From positions 31,417 to 95,416 of the forward strand of contig JAGXTA010000003.1 of the NCBI GenBank assembly GCA_018333535.1: a DNA stretch of 64,000 nucleotides. The letters are read 5' to 3'. This document shows, piece after piece, positions 18,979 to 28,246 of the stretch. Every line of letters begins with the position of its first letter. Position 1 is the stretch's first letter. A model generated the notes under the pieces. That model saw only the letters and a program-made list of their open reading frames with translations, did not search any database and was not told the origin of the DNA. The DNA is from Deltaproteobacteria bacterium. Lineage in GTDB: Bacteria > Desulfobacterota > BSN033 > UBA1163. The position numbers and the translations under genes are program-made.

Positions 18979-19152
18979 TCTTTATGTTTGGGTAATAGTC
19001 AATGGGTTAAGATTACGGTCACGAACCCCTTGACATACAATGAACGATGGACAACAAACATCCGTAATAATGGAATGTTGGGTAATACTAAAAGATAACT
19101 TCTCCTAACCCATTATTCCACTATTCCATCATTCCACTTAAGGATATAACCT
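18979..19152. repeat. Gap with GGTTAAG and AACCCATTATTCC word repeats; fragment of ATGAACGATGGAC family
   Basis: The 17-base core TACAATGAACGATGGAC recurs here near 19036-19052 as a left arm only. The words AATGGAATGTTGGGTAAT (about 19069-19086) and AACCCATTATTCCAC (about 19108-19122) are inverted copies flanking an A/T-rich loop. A weak ribosome binding site AAGGAT precedes the next ATG. No gene is seen. Confidence 0.6.
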
Positions 19153-20007
19153 ATGGACTCACACTGGATTCTTCTGATCGATCCCTTCAAAAACCTCCTG
19201 AATGCCTACCGGATGATTTTGGAGGAGGAGAATTACTGTATTGATACAGCCCTCAATACGAAAGATGCCCATTCTCTTTTTGATAAAAGGCCATACTCGG
19301 CTATCCTGATGGAATATATCCCTCCCCTTGAGCATTTGCAGGGACTGATCCGGGGGATGAAAGAAAAATCTCCAGAAATCTATATCCTGTTGGTGACGAA
19401 TGCGGCGGTGGACGAAACCACCTATGAGAAACTTTTTGAGATAGGGGTCGATGACTTTATTCTGAAACCCTATTCACCACAAAAAATTATTGCCCATATT
19501 AAGAAGGGGTTGAGACAACGGGAGGTGACCTCAAAAGTGCGAGGTTTGGAAAGATTGAATCTCCTCGACCCCATCTCAGGCGAGATGGAGGGAGTGGTTT
19601 TTAACAAAATCTTTTTGAACCGCTGTCTGAGACAGGAGATCAAGAAAGCGAGAAGGCACAGTCGTTTTTTCACGATTCTTCTCGTCGGGATCCCGACGGA
19701 AGACAGGGCAGGGGAACGATATGTCCATTTCCATGGGGAACTCTTGAAGATGATCAGAAGCTTCATCAGAGAAGAAGACGTCGTGGCAAGGAATAACGGG
19801 GAGATCGCCCTCCTCCTTCCCGAAACAGACCAGATGGGTTCAAAAGCTCTTGGAGGGAGGCTTTCCCATTTAATCCGAAATCATCCCCCATTTCAACATG
19901 ACGATCTCTTCCAGGCAATGGCTCAAATACTATCTTTTCAATACTTTACCTATCCTAATCCTTTTGATCTACCCGAACCTCTCGCAGCCGCGGTTAAAGA
20001 TCTGTAG
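19153..20007 (+). CDS. Degenerate receiver plus degenerate GGDEF-like protein
   Basis: A 284-residue protein. The first 120 residues follow the receiver fold, but the phospho-acceptor position is Glu54 (AILMEYIPP) instead of Asp. The conserved Lys is kept (DDFILKPYSP). Residues about 150-280 resemble a GGDEF domain (FLNRCLRQEIKKARRHSRFF, then REEDVVARNNGEIALLLPET), where NNGEI replaces the catalytic GGDEF signature. Neither phosphorylation nor cyclic-di-GMP synthesis is therefore expected. It may be a constitutive signalling scaffold or ligand-binding protein. No specific function can be named. Confidence 0.75.
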   Translation: MDSHWILLIDPFKNLLNAYRMILEEENYCIDTALNTKDAHSLFDKRPYSAILMEYIPPLEHLQGLIRGMKEKSPEIYILLVTNAAVDETTYEKLFEIGVDDFILKPYSPQKIIAHIKKGLRQREVTSKVRGLERLNLLDPISGEMEGVVFNKIFLNRCLRQEIKKARRHSRFFTILLVGIPTEDRAGERYVHFHGELLKMIRSFIREEDVVARNNGEIALLLPETDQMGSKALGGRLSHLIRNHPPFQHDDLFQAMAQILSFQYFTYPNPFDLPEPLAAAVKDL

Positions 20008-20348
20008 AAGGAATATCCCCATCATTAGTTTGCCTTTTTATTCCAGAGCCGAAACTCCTCGAAATGATTTAAATTAATTCTCTCCCATGTGCCATTTGGC
20101 TCACTAAATGTGCCCAATGGTTGATCTGAACAATGATCGAAATATTTCTCAAAAACTTTCTCTCATCAATCATCAATCAAATCGATAGATTGCAAAGTTT
20201 TTAGGAAAAACCAATAGATTGGTATTGTTATTGCTATATAATACGAAACTAAGGTCAATTGGTTAAGGTTACGCTTAAATGATTAAAAGACTATCTTTTT
20301 ATTAACGATATAGGCCTCGTAACCGCTAAACTTAACCTTTTTCTACCC
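20008..20348. other. 341-base gap with an inverted repeat and candidate sigma-54 site
   Basis: No gene is supported. From about 20252 to 20340 the words GGTTAAGGTTACGCTTAA and CGTAACCGCTAAACTTAACC are inverted copies around an A/T-rich loop. A candidate -24/-12 element lies just before it at 20220. The remainder (20008-20215) shows no clear structure beyond ATCAATCATCAATCAAATCG. Confidence 0.55.
20220..20235 (+). promoter_or_regulatory. Candidate sigma-54 (-24/-12) promoter
   Basis: TGGTATTGTTATTGCT keeps the GG and GC dinucleotides at the required spacing (ten bases between) and a perfect TTGCT -12 element. The -24 element is TGGTAT instead of TGGCAC. It lies about 115 bases upstream of the receiver gene, in a region crowded with sigma-54 activators. 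Confidence 0.4.
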
Positions 20349-20786
20349 ATGTCAAAAGAAACTATTCTCATCCTCAATAAAGAATGTAGGGATTCCTCTC
20401 ACCTAAAAACCTTTTTAGAAAAAGAGAAATATATTGTGCTCCCGGTCAATACCATTAATAGGCTATTAACCAATTTTCAAGAATTCGAAGTTTCAGGGGT
20501 CATTATTGATCTTAATGTGGATCATTTTTACCTTTTTGAAATCATTAAAAAAATAAGGGAAAGGTTTCCCAAACTCTATATCATGATGATGGCGGATGGG
20601 AAGATTGGTGAAAAGGAGCATCAGCAGGTGATCGAGACAGGGGTTCAAGATTTCTTTGTCAAGCCGATGTCTTACGAAAAAATCCTTTTTCACCTTAAAA
20701 GCGGATTGAAACAACGCAAGAAATATCTTCAAAAAAGAGCGGAAAACTATTCCAATCAGATAGTTCGAAAAATGATTTCGGAGTGA
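20349..20786 (+). CDS. Single-domain response regulator receiver-like protein
   Basis: A 145-residue protein with a receiver fold. Asp54 (GVIIDLNVDHF) and the conserved Lys (DFFVKPMS) are present, but the N-terminal acidic pair is reduced (ILNKECRD), so metal binding and phosphorylation may be weak. It has no output domain and ends in a basic helix. It lies 4 bases upstream of the GAF-sigma-54 activator and probably works with it. Codons are more A/T-rich than in the housekeeping genes. Confidence 0.78.
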   Translation: MSKETILILNKECRDSSHLKTFLEKEKYIVLPVNTINRLLTNFQEFEVSGVIIDLNVDHFYLFEIIKKIRERFPKLYIMMMADGKIGEKEHQQVIETGVQDFFVKPMSYEKILFHLKSGLKQRKKYLQKRAENYSNQIVRKMISE

Positions 20787-20790
20787 AAAA

Positions 20791-22452
20791 ATGAAACTCG
20801 ATACCTTATCAAAAAGATTTGAAAACGCTTCAGAAATTCCTTTTTGGGTCGGAAAAGAGAATAGGACCTTCGGCCTCTTCCAGAAAATTCAGGGAGCGAT
20901 GCGTCATGTGCCTGATTTTGGCGAAACCTGCAGGGCCATTTTGGACGTGGTGATTGAAGAGACCGATGCCGAAAACTGCTCGCTGATGTTGAAAGACCCC
21001 GTTTCCGGATATCTCGTGGTTCGTTCAGCCCGAGGGAAGGGTGAAAAAAAGAGTGTTTTTTACCCCGAACAGCCTGAAAATGGAGAAAGATTTAAATCTG
21101 GAGATGGCATTGCGGGGAAAGTTCTCAAAGAAGGACAGGCCATCATGCTGAATGATGTGAAAAAAGAGCCTCATTTCTTAAAGGCAGATGGCTTAAGCGA
21201 AAAAGTAAATTCCCTGATCTGTTTCCCCATCCGGGAAGAGGATCAAGTCGTGGGAGTATTTAATATCAGTCATTCCCAAAAAGGAGCCTTCGATGAAGGA
21301 GACAAGTGGGTGCTGTCCTATATCTCCAACCAGGTCGGAATGGCTCTCACCTCCTCTCGGTTCTTTTTAGAGATAAATGAAATACACCGTTTAATGAAGC
21401 GTTCCGAAAAGGTTCCTTCTGTCGCTCTCCCTGCTTTTGTGGAAGTCGGCGAAATGACTCGTGAGAATGGGATTTTTATCTATGCAAGCGAAAAAATGCA
21501 TCGAATTAAAGAGCTGATTGATCAGGTCGCCGATACAGATGTAACGATCCTGATTCAGGGGGAAAGCGGCGTTGGAAAAGAGGTGGTTGCCCGCTCGATC
21601 CATCTCAATTCGTTTCGGAAAGAAAAACCCTTTGTCAAAGTCAATTGCGCGGCCCTCCCGCAAGAACTTCTGGAGAGTGAACTCTTTGGCTATGAGAAGG
21701 GTGCGTTTACAGGGGCTTACCGGCAGAAACCGGGGAAATTTGAACTCGCCCACACTGGGACGATCTTTTTAGATGAAATTTCAGAGATGAGCCCCTCTCT
21801 CCAGGGCAAGCTTTTACAAGTGCTTCAGGACAGAGAATTTTCGAGATTAGGAGGGAAGAAAGACATATGGGTGGATGTTAGGGTATTGGCCGCTACCAAT
21901 AAAAATATTGAAGAAATGGTGAACCATCAACGATTTCGCGAAGATCTCTATTATCGTCTCAATGTTGTCAACATTACCCTTCCTCCCCTGAGAGAGAGGA
22001 AGGAGGAGATTCCTGTTTTTATCGAATATTTTCTAGATAAATTCAGCAAAAAATACCAGAAAAAGGTAAACCCCATTTCGAGCAAGATCATGAAGATTTT
22101 TAAACAACATCATTGGCTGGGAAATGTTCGAGAACTGGAGAATGTCATTCAACGTTACGTGATTCTTGAAAACGAAAAGATGATTATGGATGAACTAACC
22201 CATGGGATCATTGAGAATGCGGCCATCGAAAGAGAAAAATCCGTCGCCCATACCCAGGCCTGGCCTTCGTTAAAAGAGGTCTATCGGGAAGCCACGATCA
22301 AAGCCGAATCCGCAACGATTCTCAAGACATTGCAGATAACGAACTGGAATAGAAAAAGGGCAGCCCAACTTCTCAATATTAGCTATAAAGCCCTCCTTTA
22401 TAAAATTAAAGATGGCGGTCTTGACAAACTCATTCTCCCTATGACGGCTTAA
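20791..22452 (+). CDS. GAF domain sigma-54-dependent transcriptional activator
   Basis: A 553-residue activator. The N-terminal GAF domain (about residues 35-200; CSLMLKDPVSGYLVVRSARG, then GDGIAGKVLKEGQ) probably senses a small ligand. The AAA+ domain has GESGVGKE, GAFTGA and intact Walker B TIFLDEISEM. The arginine-finger region is FREDLYYRLNVV. A Fis-type helix-turn-helix closes the protein (NWNRKRAAQLLNISYKALLY). It follows the receiver gene by only 4 bases. The AAA+ and DNA-binding domains closely resemble those of the next gene, suggesting tandem duplication. Confidence 0.92.
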   Translation: MKLDTLSKRFENASEIPFWVGKENRTFGLFQKIQGAMRHVPDFGETCRAILDVVIEETDAENCSLMLKDPVSGYLVVRSARGKGEKKSVFYPEQPENGERFKSGDGIAGKVLKEGQAIMLNDVKKEPHFLKADGLSEKVNSLICFPIREEDQVVGVFNISHSQKGAFDEGDKWVLSYISNQVGMALTSSRFFLEINEIHRLMKRSEKVPSVALPAFVEVGEMTRENGIFIYASEKMHRIKELIDQVADTDVTILIQGESGVGKEVVARSIHLNSFRKEKPFVKVNCAALPQELLESELFGYEKGAFTGAYRQKPGKFELAHTGTIFLDEISEMSPSLQGKLLQVLQDREFSRLGGKKDIWVDVRVLAATNKNIEEMVNHQRFREDLYYRLNVVNITLPPLRERKEEIPVFIEYFLDKFSKKYQKKVNPISSKIMKIFKQHHWLGNVRELENVIQRYVILENEKMIMDELTHGIIENAAIEREKSVAHTQAWPSLKEVYREATIKAESATILKTLQITNWNRKRAAQLLNISYKALLYKIKDGGLDKLILPMTA

Positions 22453-22481
22453 TTTCCATATCATATTTCAGTTCAATTGTT

Positions 22482-23537
22482 ATGAATAACATTTCTAAAA
22501 TCATTTTTTCTGACTGTTTAAAGATGGAAAAAGTCAAAACCATTATCGATCAAATCGCGCAGACCGATATCACGGTTTTAATAAAAGGCGAAAGCGGAAC
22601 GGGGAAGGAATTAATAGCCAAGACAATTCACGATATTTCTCCGAGGGCAAAAAACCATTTTGTAAAACTGAATTGCGCTGCCATTCCTAAAAGCCTTATT
22701 GAAAGCGAGCTTTTTGGGTTTGAAAAGGGGGCCTTTACAGGGGCCCACCTCAAGAAGCCGGGGAAGTTCGAATTAGCCGATGGTGGAACAATAGTGCTAA
22801 ATGACATCGGTGAAATAGATATTTCCATTCAGGGCAAACTTCTACAAGTCCTCCAGGATGGAAAATTTTCTCGATTGGGAGGAGATGAGGATGTCCTGAT
22901 CGATGCCCGGATCATCGTCACCACTAAAAATCATTTGGAAAGGTCTATGATGGAAGGGCTTTTTCGTGAGGACCTCTTCTACCGGATCAATATCATCAGC
23001 ATCACGATTCCTCCGTTAAGAGAACGGAAGGAGCAAATCCTTCCACTTACCCACTATTTTTTAAATTTTTTTAAAGAGAAATATAGACGGGAGGTCCACC
23101 CCTTCTCGCCGAAAGCCACCAAGATATTCAAAGAATACCATTGGCCGGGAAACATCCGGGAATTAGAGAATATCGTCAAGCGGAGGGTCGTCACATCGGA
23201 TGAAGAGGCGGTCATTCAAATGCTTCTCGGAAAAAAGGAAAATGGCGGGATCGGAGTCGAATCCTTAGGGTCCTACGGCATCCGAGAACCGCTCCTCAAT
23301 TTGAAGGAAGTGGGAAGAAAAGCGGGTGAAGAAGCGGAGAAAGATCTCATTCACGCCACCCTCCATGAAACCCATTGGAATCGAAAGGAGGCGGCCAAAT
23401 TGCTCTGTATCAGTTACAGGGCGTTGCTCTATAAAATTGAGAAATACCATTTGAATACAGGGAGGGAGTATCAGGTAAAGGGAGAGATGGTCGGTTCAAT
23501 CGTTAGACCCATTTCAAACAAGACTGGAGGGATGTGA
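22482..23537 (+). CDS. Sigma-54 activator without N-terminal regulatory domain, altered Walker B
   Basis: A 351-residue protein consisting almost only of AAA+ and Fis-type DNA-binding domains. Walker A (GESGTGKE), the sigma-54 loop (GAFTGA) and the arginine region (FREDLFYRINI) are intact. The Walker B core, normally LDE, reads LND in GTIVLNDIGEID, replacing both acidic catalytic positions. ATP hydrolysis may be weak, so the protein could act as a modulator or partner of the neighbouring activator. The helix-turn-helix HWNRKEAAKLLCISYRALLY is nearly the same as in that neighbour. It lies directly before the exopolysaccharide export gene. Confidence 0.88.
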   Translation: MNNISKIIFSDCLKMEKVKTIIDQIAQTDITVLIKGESGTGKELIAKTIHDISPRAKNHFVKLNCAAIPKSLIESELFGFEKGAFTGAHLKKPGKFELADGGTIVLNDIGEIDISIQGKLLQVLQDGKFSRLGGDEDVLIDARIIVTTKNHLERSMMEGLFREDLFYRINIISITIPPLRERKEQILPLTHYFLNFFKEKYRREVHPFSPKATKIFKEYHWPGNIRELENIVKRRVVTSDEEAVIQMLLGKKENGGIGVESLGSYGIREPLLNLKEVGRKAGEEAEKDLIHATLHETHWNRKEAAKLLCISYRALLYKIEKYHLNTGREYQVKGEMVGSIVRPISNKTGGM

Positions 23538-23581
23538 TGGCGGGTGACAGGGGGGCAAAATCTAAAGGGAGGGGTTGGAAA

Positions 23582-24208
23582 ATGAAAAAATTAATGTCCT
23601 TTGGAATCATTGGGATAGGAATCCTTTTGATCGGTCATTCCTTGGCTTTCTCTCAAACAGAGAAAGCGGAGAAAGAGACCCTTTTAAAAAAGCAGGCTCA
23701 AGCCGAGGTGGTTGCCGATAGCGAAAACTATATCATTGGGTCTGAGGATATTCTTTATATCCACATTTGGAAGGAAGAGCATCTGTCAAGAACCGTTCCG
23801 GTAAGGCGGGACGGCATTATTTCTTTGCCCCTGGTGGACGAAATTAAAGCCGAAGGCCTGACTCCTCTTCAATTGAAAGAGATATTGGCCCAGCGATTTA
23901 AAGAATTTATAGGGGATCCGAATATCACGGTGATGGTGATGGAGGCCAATAGTTTCAAGGTCTATCTCTCTGGCCAGATAAGAAATCCCGGGGTATATCG
24001 GTTGCGAAGTGAAACGTCTCTCCTTCAGATCATTTCCATGGCAGGAGGATTTACGGATTGGGCCAATCAAAAGAAAATTTTGATCATCCGGAAAGAAGGC
24101 GGGAAAGAAAAACGAATCACCGTCAATTATAAAAAGATTGTCAAAGGGGAGGATCCGGGTTCAAACATCATCCTCAAGGCGGGCGACACCATCATCGTGC
24201 CGGATTAA
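23582..24208 (+). CDS. Polysaccharide biosynthesis/export protein (Wza/EpsE type)
   Basis: A 208-residue periplasmic or outer-membrane export protein. A signal peptide is seen at the start (MKKLMSFGIIGIGILLIG). The poly-export domain (YIIGSEDILYIHIWKEEHL, then VRRDGIISLPLVDEIKAEG) is followed by an SLBB domain (VYLSGQIRNPGVYRL) and AGDTIIVPD at the end. GGGAGGGG upstream supports the ATG at 23582; a GTG at 23534 would add 16 polar residues before the signal peptide. It is shorter than E. coli Wza and lacks an obvious C-terminal barrel helix, as in exosortase-associated loci. Confidence 0.92.
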   Translation: MKKLMSFGIIGIGILLIGHSLAFSQTEKAEKETLLKKQAQAEVVADSENYIIGSEDILYIHIWKEEHLSRTVPVRRDGIISLPLVDEIKAEGLTPLQLKEILAQRFKEFIGDPNITVMVMEANSFKVYLSGQIRNPGVYRLRSETSLLQIISMAGGFTDWANQKKILIIRKEGGKEKRITVNYKKIVKGEDPGSNIILKAGDTIIVPD

Positions 24209-24267
24209 GAAGTCTGATATCGAGTGATAGCCGTAATGATAAAAGGCTGATAGGAGGGATAAATAAA

Positions 24268-25602
24268 ATGGATAAAATGAAGTGGTTGATCTGTACTCTG
24301 TTTCTTTTGGTGATTTTCCCTGCAGGGGCCGATGCGGAGTCAAAGGATATTCTCCTCCATTTCCAACCCTATATCACCCTCCAGGAAGAATACAACAGCA
24401 ATATCGACCTGACCCCGAACCGGGGCAAACGGGACGACTACATCACCACGATTACTCCGGGTCTGAAATTTTCCACTGCGACCAGATCCCCGGTGACGGG
24501 AGAATTCCGACCCACCCCCACGGCCGAAGAGAGGTATGGGGTGGATTTGGACGTTCGGGCGGGGTTCAACTTTTATGCGAAAGAGGAGGATTATAACTAT
24601 ACCAGCCTTCATGGAACACTCAACGCCTGGTATGCCGCCACTCCAAGGCTGATCTTTCGGGTCAGGGATTATGTCCTCCGATCGGATGAGATCAGAGAGG
24701 CAGAATATGCTTCCCCCATCGAGGGCGGATATCTTCTCTCAAGGACACGGAAGAGGACGCCCTATGTCCGGAATGTTTTTGAGCCCTCGGTCCAGTATCA
24801 GTTCGGCAGGGAAAACGTGATTTCCCTGAATTACCGTAATAACCTCTACGAGATTCAAGGGCGGACGAATGAAGATAGTATCGAGAATTTCATCAACCCC
24901 AGAATCACGTATTGGTTCGACATCCGAAATGGAGTGTCCTTCGAATATGGCCTCACGCTTGGACATTTTGAGAGATCCCCGGATTTAACCGGTCATATGG
25001 CGATGGGACGATACACCCATCGCTTCAATCCGAAAACCTCCCTCTTCGGAGAATATACTCAACTCTGGAGGAATTTCGATTCCCCCTCGGTTGATTATGC
25101 GGTCTATCGACCGAGCCTCGGACTGGAACATGCCTTCAATCCAACACTAAGCGGAAGGATCCAGGGGGGGTACTACTGGAAAAATCCTGCGCGTGGGGCA
25201 ACCCGGGGCGGCCCTTTTTATGACGTTCTCGTCACGCAGCGGGCCCAAAAAACAACCTATGCCCTCTCTTTGCAAGGCGGATACACGGAGGACTACTTCT
25301 CTGCTGAAAACAAAGGCTTCACTCAATACCACCGGGTCCTGGGAAGGGTGAACTATCAGCTTCTTAAAAAGATGAATCTTGGACTTTTTAACAGTTATGA
25401 ATGGGCCAAGCTTCCTGGAGATGTTATCGGAGGGAGAAAAGAGACCCATCACATATGGGGGATCGGAGGAAATGGTTCCTACCGGCTTTTCCATTGGTTA
25501 ACGTTGGCCCTCGAGGCTTCTCATCGTGAAAACCATTCCAACCTTGACGGAAATGACTATAGCGAGTATCGAGGAGTGCTTAGGGTGACAGCAACCTATT
25601 AA
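24268..25602 (+). CDS. Outer-membrane beta-barrel protein of exopolysaccharide locus
   Basis: A 444-residue protein with a signal peptide (MKWLICTLFLLVIFPAGADA). Alternating aromatic strands follow, such as VSFEYGLTLGHFERS, TSLFGEYTQLWRNF and GVLRVTATY at the C-terminus. The pattern and position fit the PEP-CTERM-associated outer-membrane barrel family that occurs between the export protein and the chain-length determinant. It probably forms the outer-membrane exit channel for the polysaccharide. Family membership rests on pattern and synteny, not on a search. Confidence 0.82.
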   Translation: MDKMKWLICTLFLLVIFPAGADAESKDILLHFQPYITLQEEYNSNIDLTPNRGKRDDYITTITPGLKFSTATRSPVTGEFRPTPTAEERYGVDLDVRAGFNFYAKEEDYNYTSLHGTLNAWYAATPRLIFRVRDYVLRSDEIREAEYASPIEGGYLLSRTRKRTPYVRNVFEPSVQYQFGRENVISLNYRNNLYEIQGRTNEDSIENFINPRITYWFDIRNGVSFEYGLTLGHFERSPDLTGHMAMGRYTHRFNPKTSLFGEYTQLWRNFDSPSVDYAVYRPSLGLEHAFNPTLSGRIQGGYYWKNPARGATRGGPFYDVLVTQRAQKTTYALSLQGGYTEDYFSAENKGFTQYHRVLGRVNYQLLKKMNLGLFNSYEWAKLPGDVIGGRKETHHIWGIGGNGSYRLFHWLTLALEASHRENHSNLDGNDYSEYRGVLRVTATY

Positions 25603-25669
25603 TTTTTAAATTGGGGTTAACCCTTGAACCCTGGACCTCTTGAATCCAGAGGGACATTGGAGGAGTAAA

Positions 25670-27226
25670 ATGATCAATCCTGAGAAATCATTCGATATCC
25701 ATGACTATATTGAAATCTTTTGGAGACGAATCTGGTATATTGCCATCCCTTTTGTCCTGATTCTGTCCGGAGCCGTCCTTTATGCAGTTACCTCTCCCAA
25801 GGAATATCGCTCCGCCACGCTGATCCTGGTCACCCCTCAGAAAGTTCCGGAGAGCTTCATTCGACCCACCGTGACCTCAAAGATTGAAGACCGCCTCCAG
25901 TCCATCGGCCAGGAGATTATGAGCCGGACCCGTTTGGAACGGTTGATCTCCGAATTAAAACTCTATCCCGAGGAGGCCAAGTCAAAAAGCAAGGAAGAGG
26001 TTTATGAATTGATGCGCAAAAACATCCGTGTGGAGATAAAAGGAAAAGAAGGTTACTTCACGATCTCCTATATTGGAAAGGACCCCAGGGTGGTAACGAC
26101 CGTTACGAACAAGTTGGCCTCTCTTTTTATTGAAGAGAATCTTAAATTAAGGGAGCAACAGGCCCAGGGAACCTCAGAGTTCGTTATGATTGAGTTGAAT
26201 GCGACAAGGGTTAAACTGGAAGAACAGGAGAAGACCGTCACGCATTTCAAAAGACAGTTTATGGGTGAACTTCCGGAACAGCGGGAGGCCAACCTTAAAG
26301 TCCTCGAACAACTCCAGTTGCAGAGTCAGAGGATCGGTGAAAATATCAGGGCGGCCCATGATCGAAAACTGATCATCCAGAAGCAACTTGCCGACACCGA
26401 ACTTCTCATCGCCTCGAGCATTAAAAAAGAGGAGGGTTTCCTTTCTTCCTCATCACCTATTCAAACCGAAAAGGTCTCGAGATCCGTTGTCAGGGACCCG
26501 CTGGAAGTTCAATTGGAACAGATGAAGTACTACCTGATCGATCTTCAATCCAAATACACGGAGAAACATCCTGACATTATGATCGCTAAGAAGAGGATCT
26601 CGGAACTCGAAGCGAGGATCGAGAGGGAAAGGTCAGAAAAGGGGGCCGCGGAGAAGAAGGAGTCTGAATCAAACATTGTGACCACGCCATTGTCTCCGCC
26701 CAAAATCGTTACCAAGAAGGAGGAGAAGGAGGCCGTTAAACTGAACCCGCGTTATAAAGAGATGGAGAATCAACTCATTGCCACTGAGCTGGAGATCAAC
26801 AGGCTGAAGGAAGATGAGGAGAAGATGAAAGCCCAGATCACGAAATATCGGGAGAGAATCGAAAACACGCCCATGCGGGAACTGGCCATGACTAACCTGA
26901 ACAGGGATTATCAAAACACGAAAGATCTCTATCAAACCCTCTTAAGGAAGAGTGAGGAGGCACAGCAGGCGGAGAATCTGGAGCGCCGGCAGAAAGGGGA
27001 GCAATTTAAAATCATCGATCCAGGGAGAATTCCTGAGAAACCCTTTCGGCCTGATATCCCCAAAATTCTCCTTTTCGGGGTTTTAATAGGTTTGGGTTCA
27101 GGTTTTGGACTGGCCTTCTTTAGGGAGCAGATGGATCGTTCATTCAGGGATGCTGAAGATCTGGAAGCCACCTTGGGGTTTAAGGTGCTGGCGAACATCC
27201 CAACCATTCAAAAGGAGGCGGCTTAA
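25670..27226 (+). CDS. Polysaccharide chain-length determinant (Wzz/GumC family)
   Basis: A 518-residue inner-membrane co-polymerase. It has an N-terminal membrane segment (WYIAIPFVLILSGAVLYAVT), a Wzz domain and a long periplasmic coiled coil (about 150-400). The second membrane segment near the C-terminus is ILLFGVLIGLGSGFGLAFF, preceded by the Pro-rich PGRIPEKPFRPDIPK typical of GumC-type proteins. GGAGGAG supports ATG 25670. It lacks the kinase domain; a separate tyrosine kinase is encoded two genes downstream. It is predicted to control chain length and connect the inner machinery with the export protein. Confidence 0.92.
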   Translation: MINPEKSFDIHDYIEIFWRRIWYIAIPFVLILSGAVLYAVTSPKEYRSATLILVTPQKVPESFIRPTVTSKIEDRLQSIGQEIMSRTRLERLISELKLYPEEAKSKSKEEVYELMRKNIRVEIKGKEGYFTISYIGKDPRVVTTVTNKLASLFIEENLKLREQQAQGTSEFVMIELNATRVKLEEQEKTVTHFKRQFMGELPEQREANLKVLEQLQLQSQRIGENIRAAHDRKLIIQKQLADTELLIASSIKKEEGFLSSSSPIQTEKVSRSVVRDPLEVQLEQMKYYLIDLQSKYTEKHPDIMIAKKRISELEARIERERSEKGAAEKKESESNIVTTPLSPPKIVTKKEEKEAVKLNPRYKEMENQLIATELEINRLKEDEEKMKAQITKYRERIENTPMRELAMTNLNRDYQNTKDLYQTLLRKSEEAQQAENLERRQKGEQFKIIDPGRIPEKPFRPDIPKILLFGVLIGLGSGFGLAFFREQMDRSFRDAEDLEATLGFKVLANIPTIQKEAA

Positions 27227-27231
27227 CGGAG

Positions 27232-28233
27232 ATGTATACCAAGTTTTACGGTTTTAAAACAAAACCCTTTGAGATCACTCCGGATCCCAAATTTCTCTTT
27301 CTAAGCGAAGGCCATAGAGAGGCGTTGGCTCACCTCACCTATTCGGTTAGAGAGAGAAAGGGGTTTACCGTGATTACCGGAGAGGTGGGGACCGGCAAAA
27401 CCACACTCGTCCAGACTCTTTTAAGCAGATTGAATGGGAACACAAGGACGGCTTACCTCTTCAACCCGAAATTGGGCTCCACCGATTTTATTAGCTATAT
27501 CTGCGAGGATTTAGGGCTCAAAGGACAGAAAAGATCGAAGGGGCAATATCTGACCATGCTCCACAATTTTTTATTGGAACGTTATGCTCAAAATGAAAAT
27601 GTCGTTTTGATCATCGATGAGGCCCATACCCTTGATCCGAAATTGCTCGAAGAGGTGCGTCTGCTTACCAATCTGGAGACACCCAAGTCCAAACTCCTCC
27701 AGGTGATCCTGATCGGCCAGCCGGAGCTGAACGGTGTTTTGAACGATCCGCAATATCGCCAGTTGAAACAGAGGGTGAGCCTCCGTTACCATCTCCAGCC
27801 TCTCAATCAGGAGGAGACAAAAGAATTCATTGGCAAAAGGTTGAGGGTCGCAGGCTTAGCCGATCCTCATCTTTTCACCGCCAAAGCCTTGGAGGAGATT
27901 TATCGGTATTCAAAGGGAATCCCACGGCTGATCAATATCGTTTGCGATAATGCGTTGTTAACTGGGTATGCGACCGACCATAAGGTCATCGGACCCAAAA
28001 TCATCCTTGAGGTGATTGACCATCTGGAGGGGACCGGGAAGAAACGAAAGCGAAGACGATCCATCTTCTTTGCCGCCGTATTGATCATCTTTCTTACCTT
28101 TGGGATCTCCTCCTATATTTTATGGAAAGAGTCTTTTCCGAGAGTGAAATGGGAGATTGGGGAACGGATCCAATCTCTCGGGGAAATGGTCGAAAAGGTT
28201 TACGAGGAGACCCTGAGAAAATATTTTAGATGA
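27232..28233 (+). CDS. ExeA-like AAA ATPase of XrtA/PEP-CTERM-type locus
   Basis: A 333-residue P-loop ATPase. Walker A is GEVGTGKTTLVQTLL and Walker B is VVLIIDEAHTLD. The opening MYTKFYGFKTKPFEITPDPKFLF is characteristic of ExeA-type and PEP-CTERM-associated ATPases. A membrane segment lies near the C-terminus (SIFFAAVLIIFLTFGISSYI). It follows the chain-length gene by 5 bases and precedes the tyrosine kinase, an order seen in exosortase loci. Its role is unproven; it is thought to energise or regulate polysaccharide assembly. Confidence 0.88.
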   Translation: MYTKFYGFKTKPFEITPDPKFLFLSEGHREALAHLTYSVRERKGFTVITGEVGTGKTTLVQTLLSRLNGNTRTAYLFNPKLGSTDFISYICEDLGLKGQKRSKGQYLTMLHNFLLERYAQNENVVLIIDEAHTLDPKLLEEVRLLTNLETPKSKLLQVILIGQPELNGVLNDPQYRQLKQRVSLRYHLQPLNQEETKEFIGKRLRVAGLADPHLFTAKALEEIYRYSKGIPRLINIVCDNALLTGYATDHKVIGPKIILEVIDHLEGTGKKRKRRRSIFFAAVLIIFLTFGISSYILWKESFPRVKWEIGERIQSLGEMVEKVYEETLRKYFR

Positions 28234-28246
28234 ACGGAGAGGTGAA

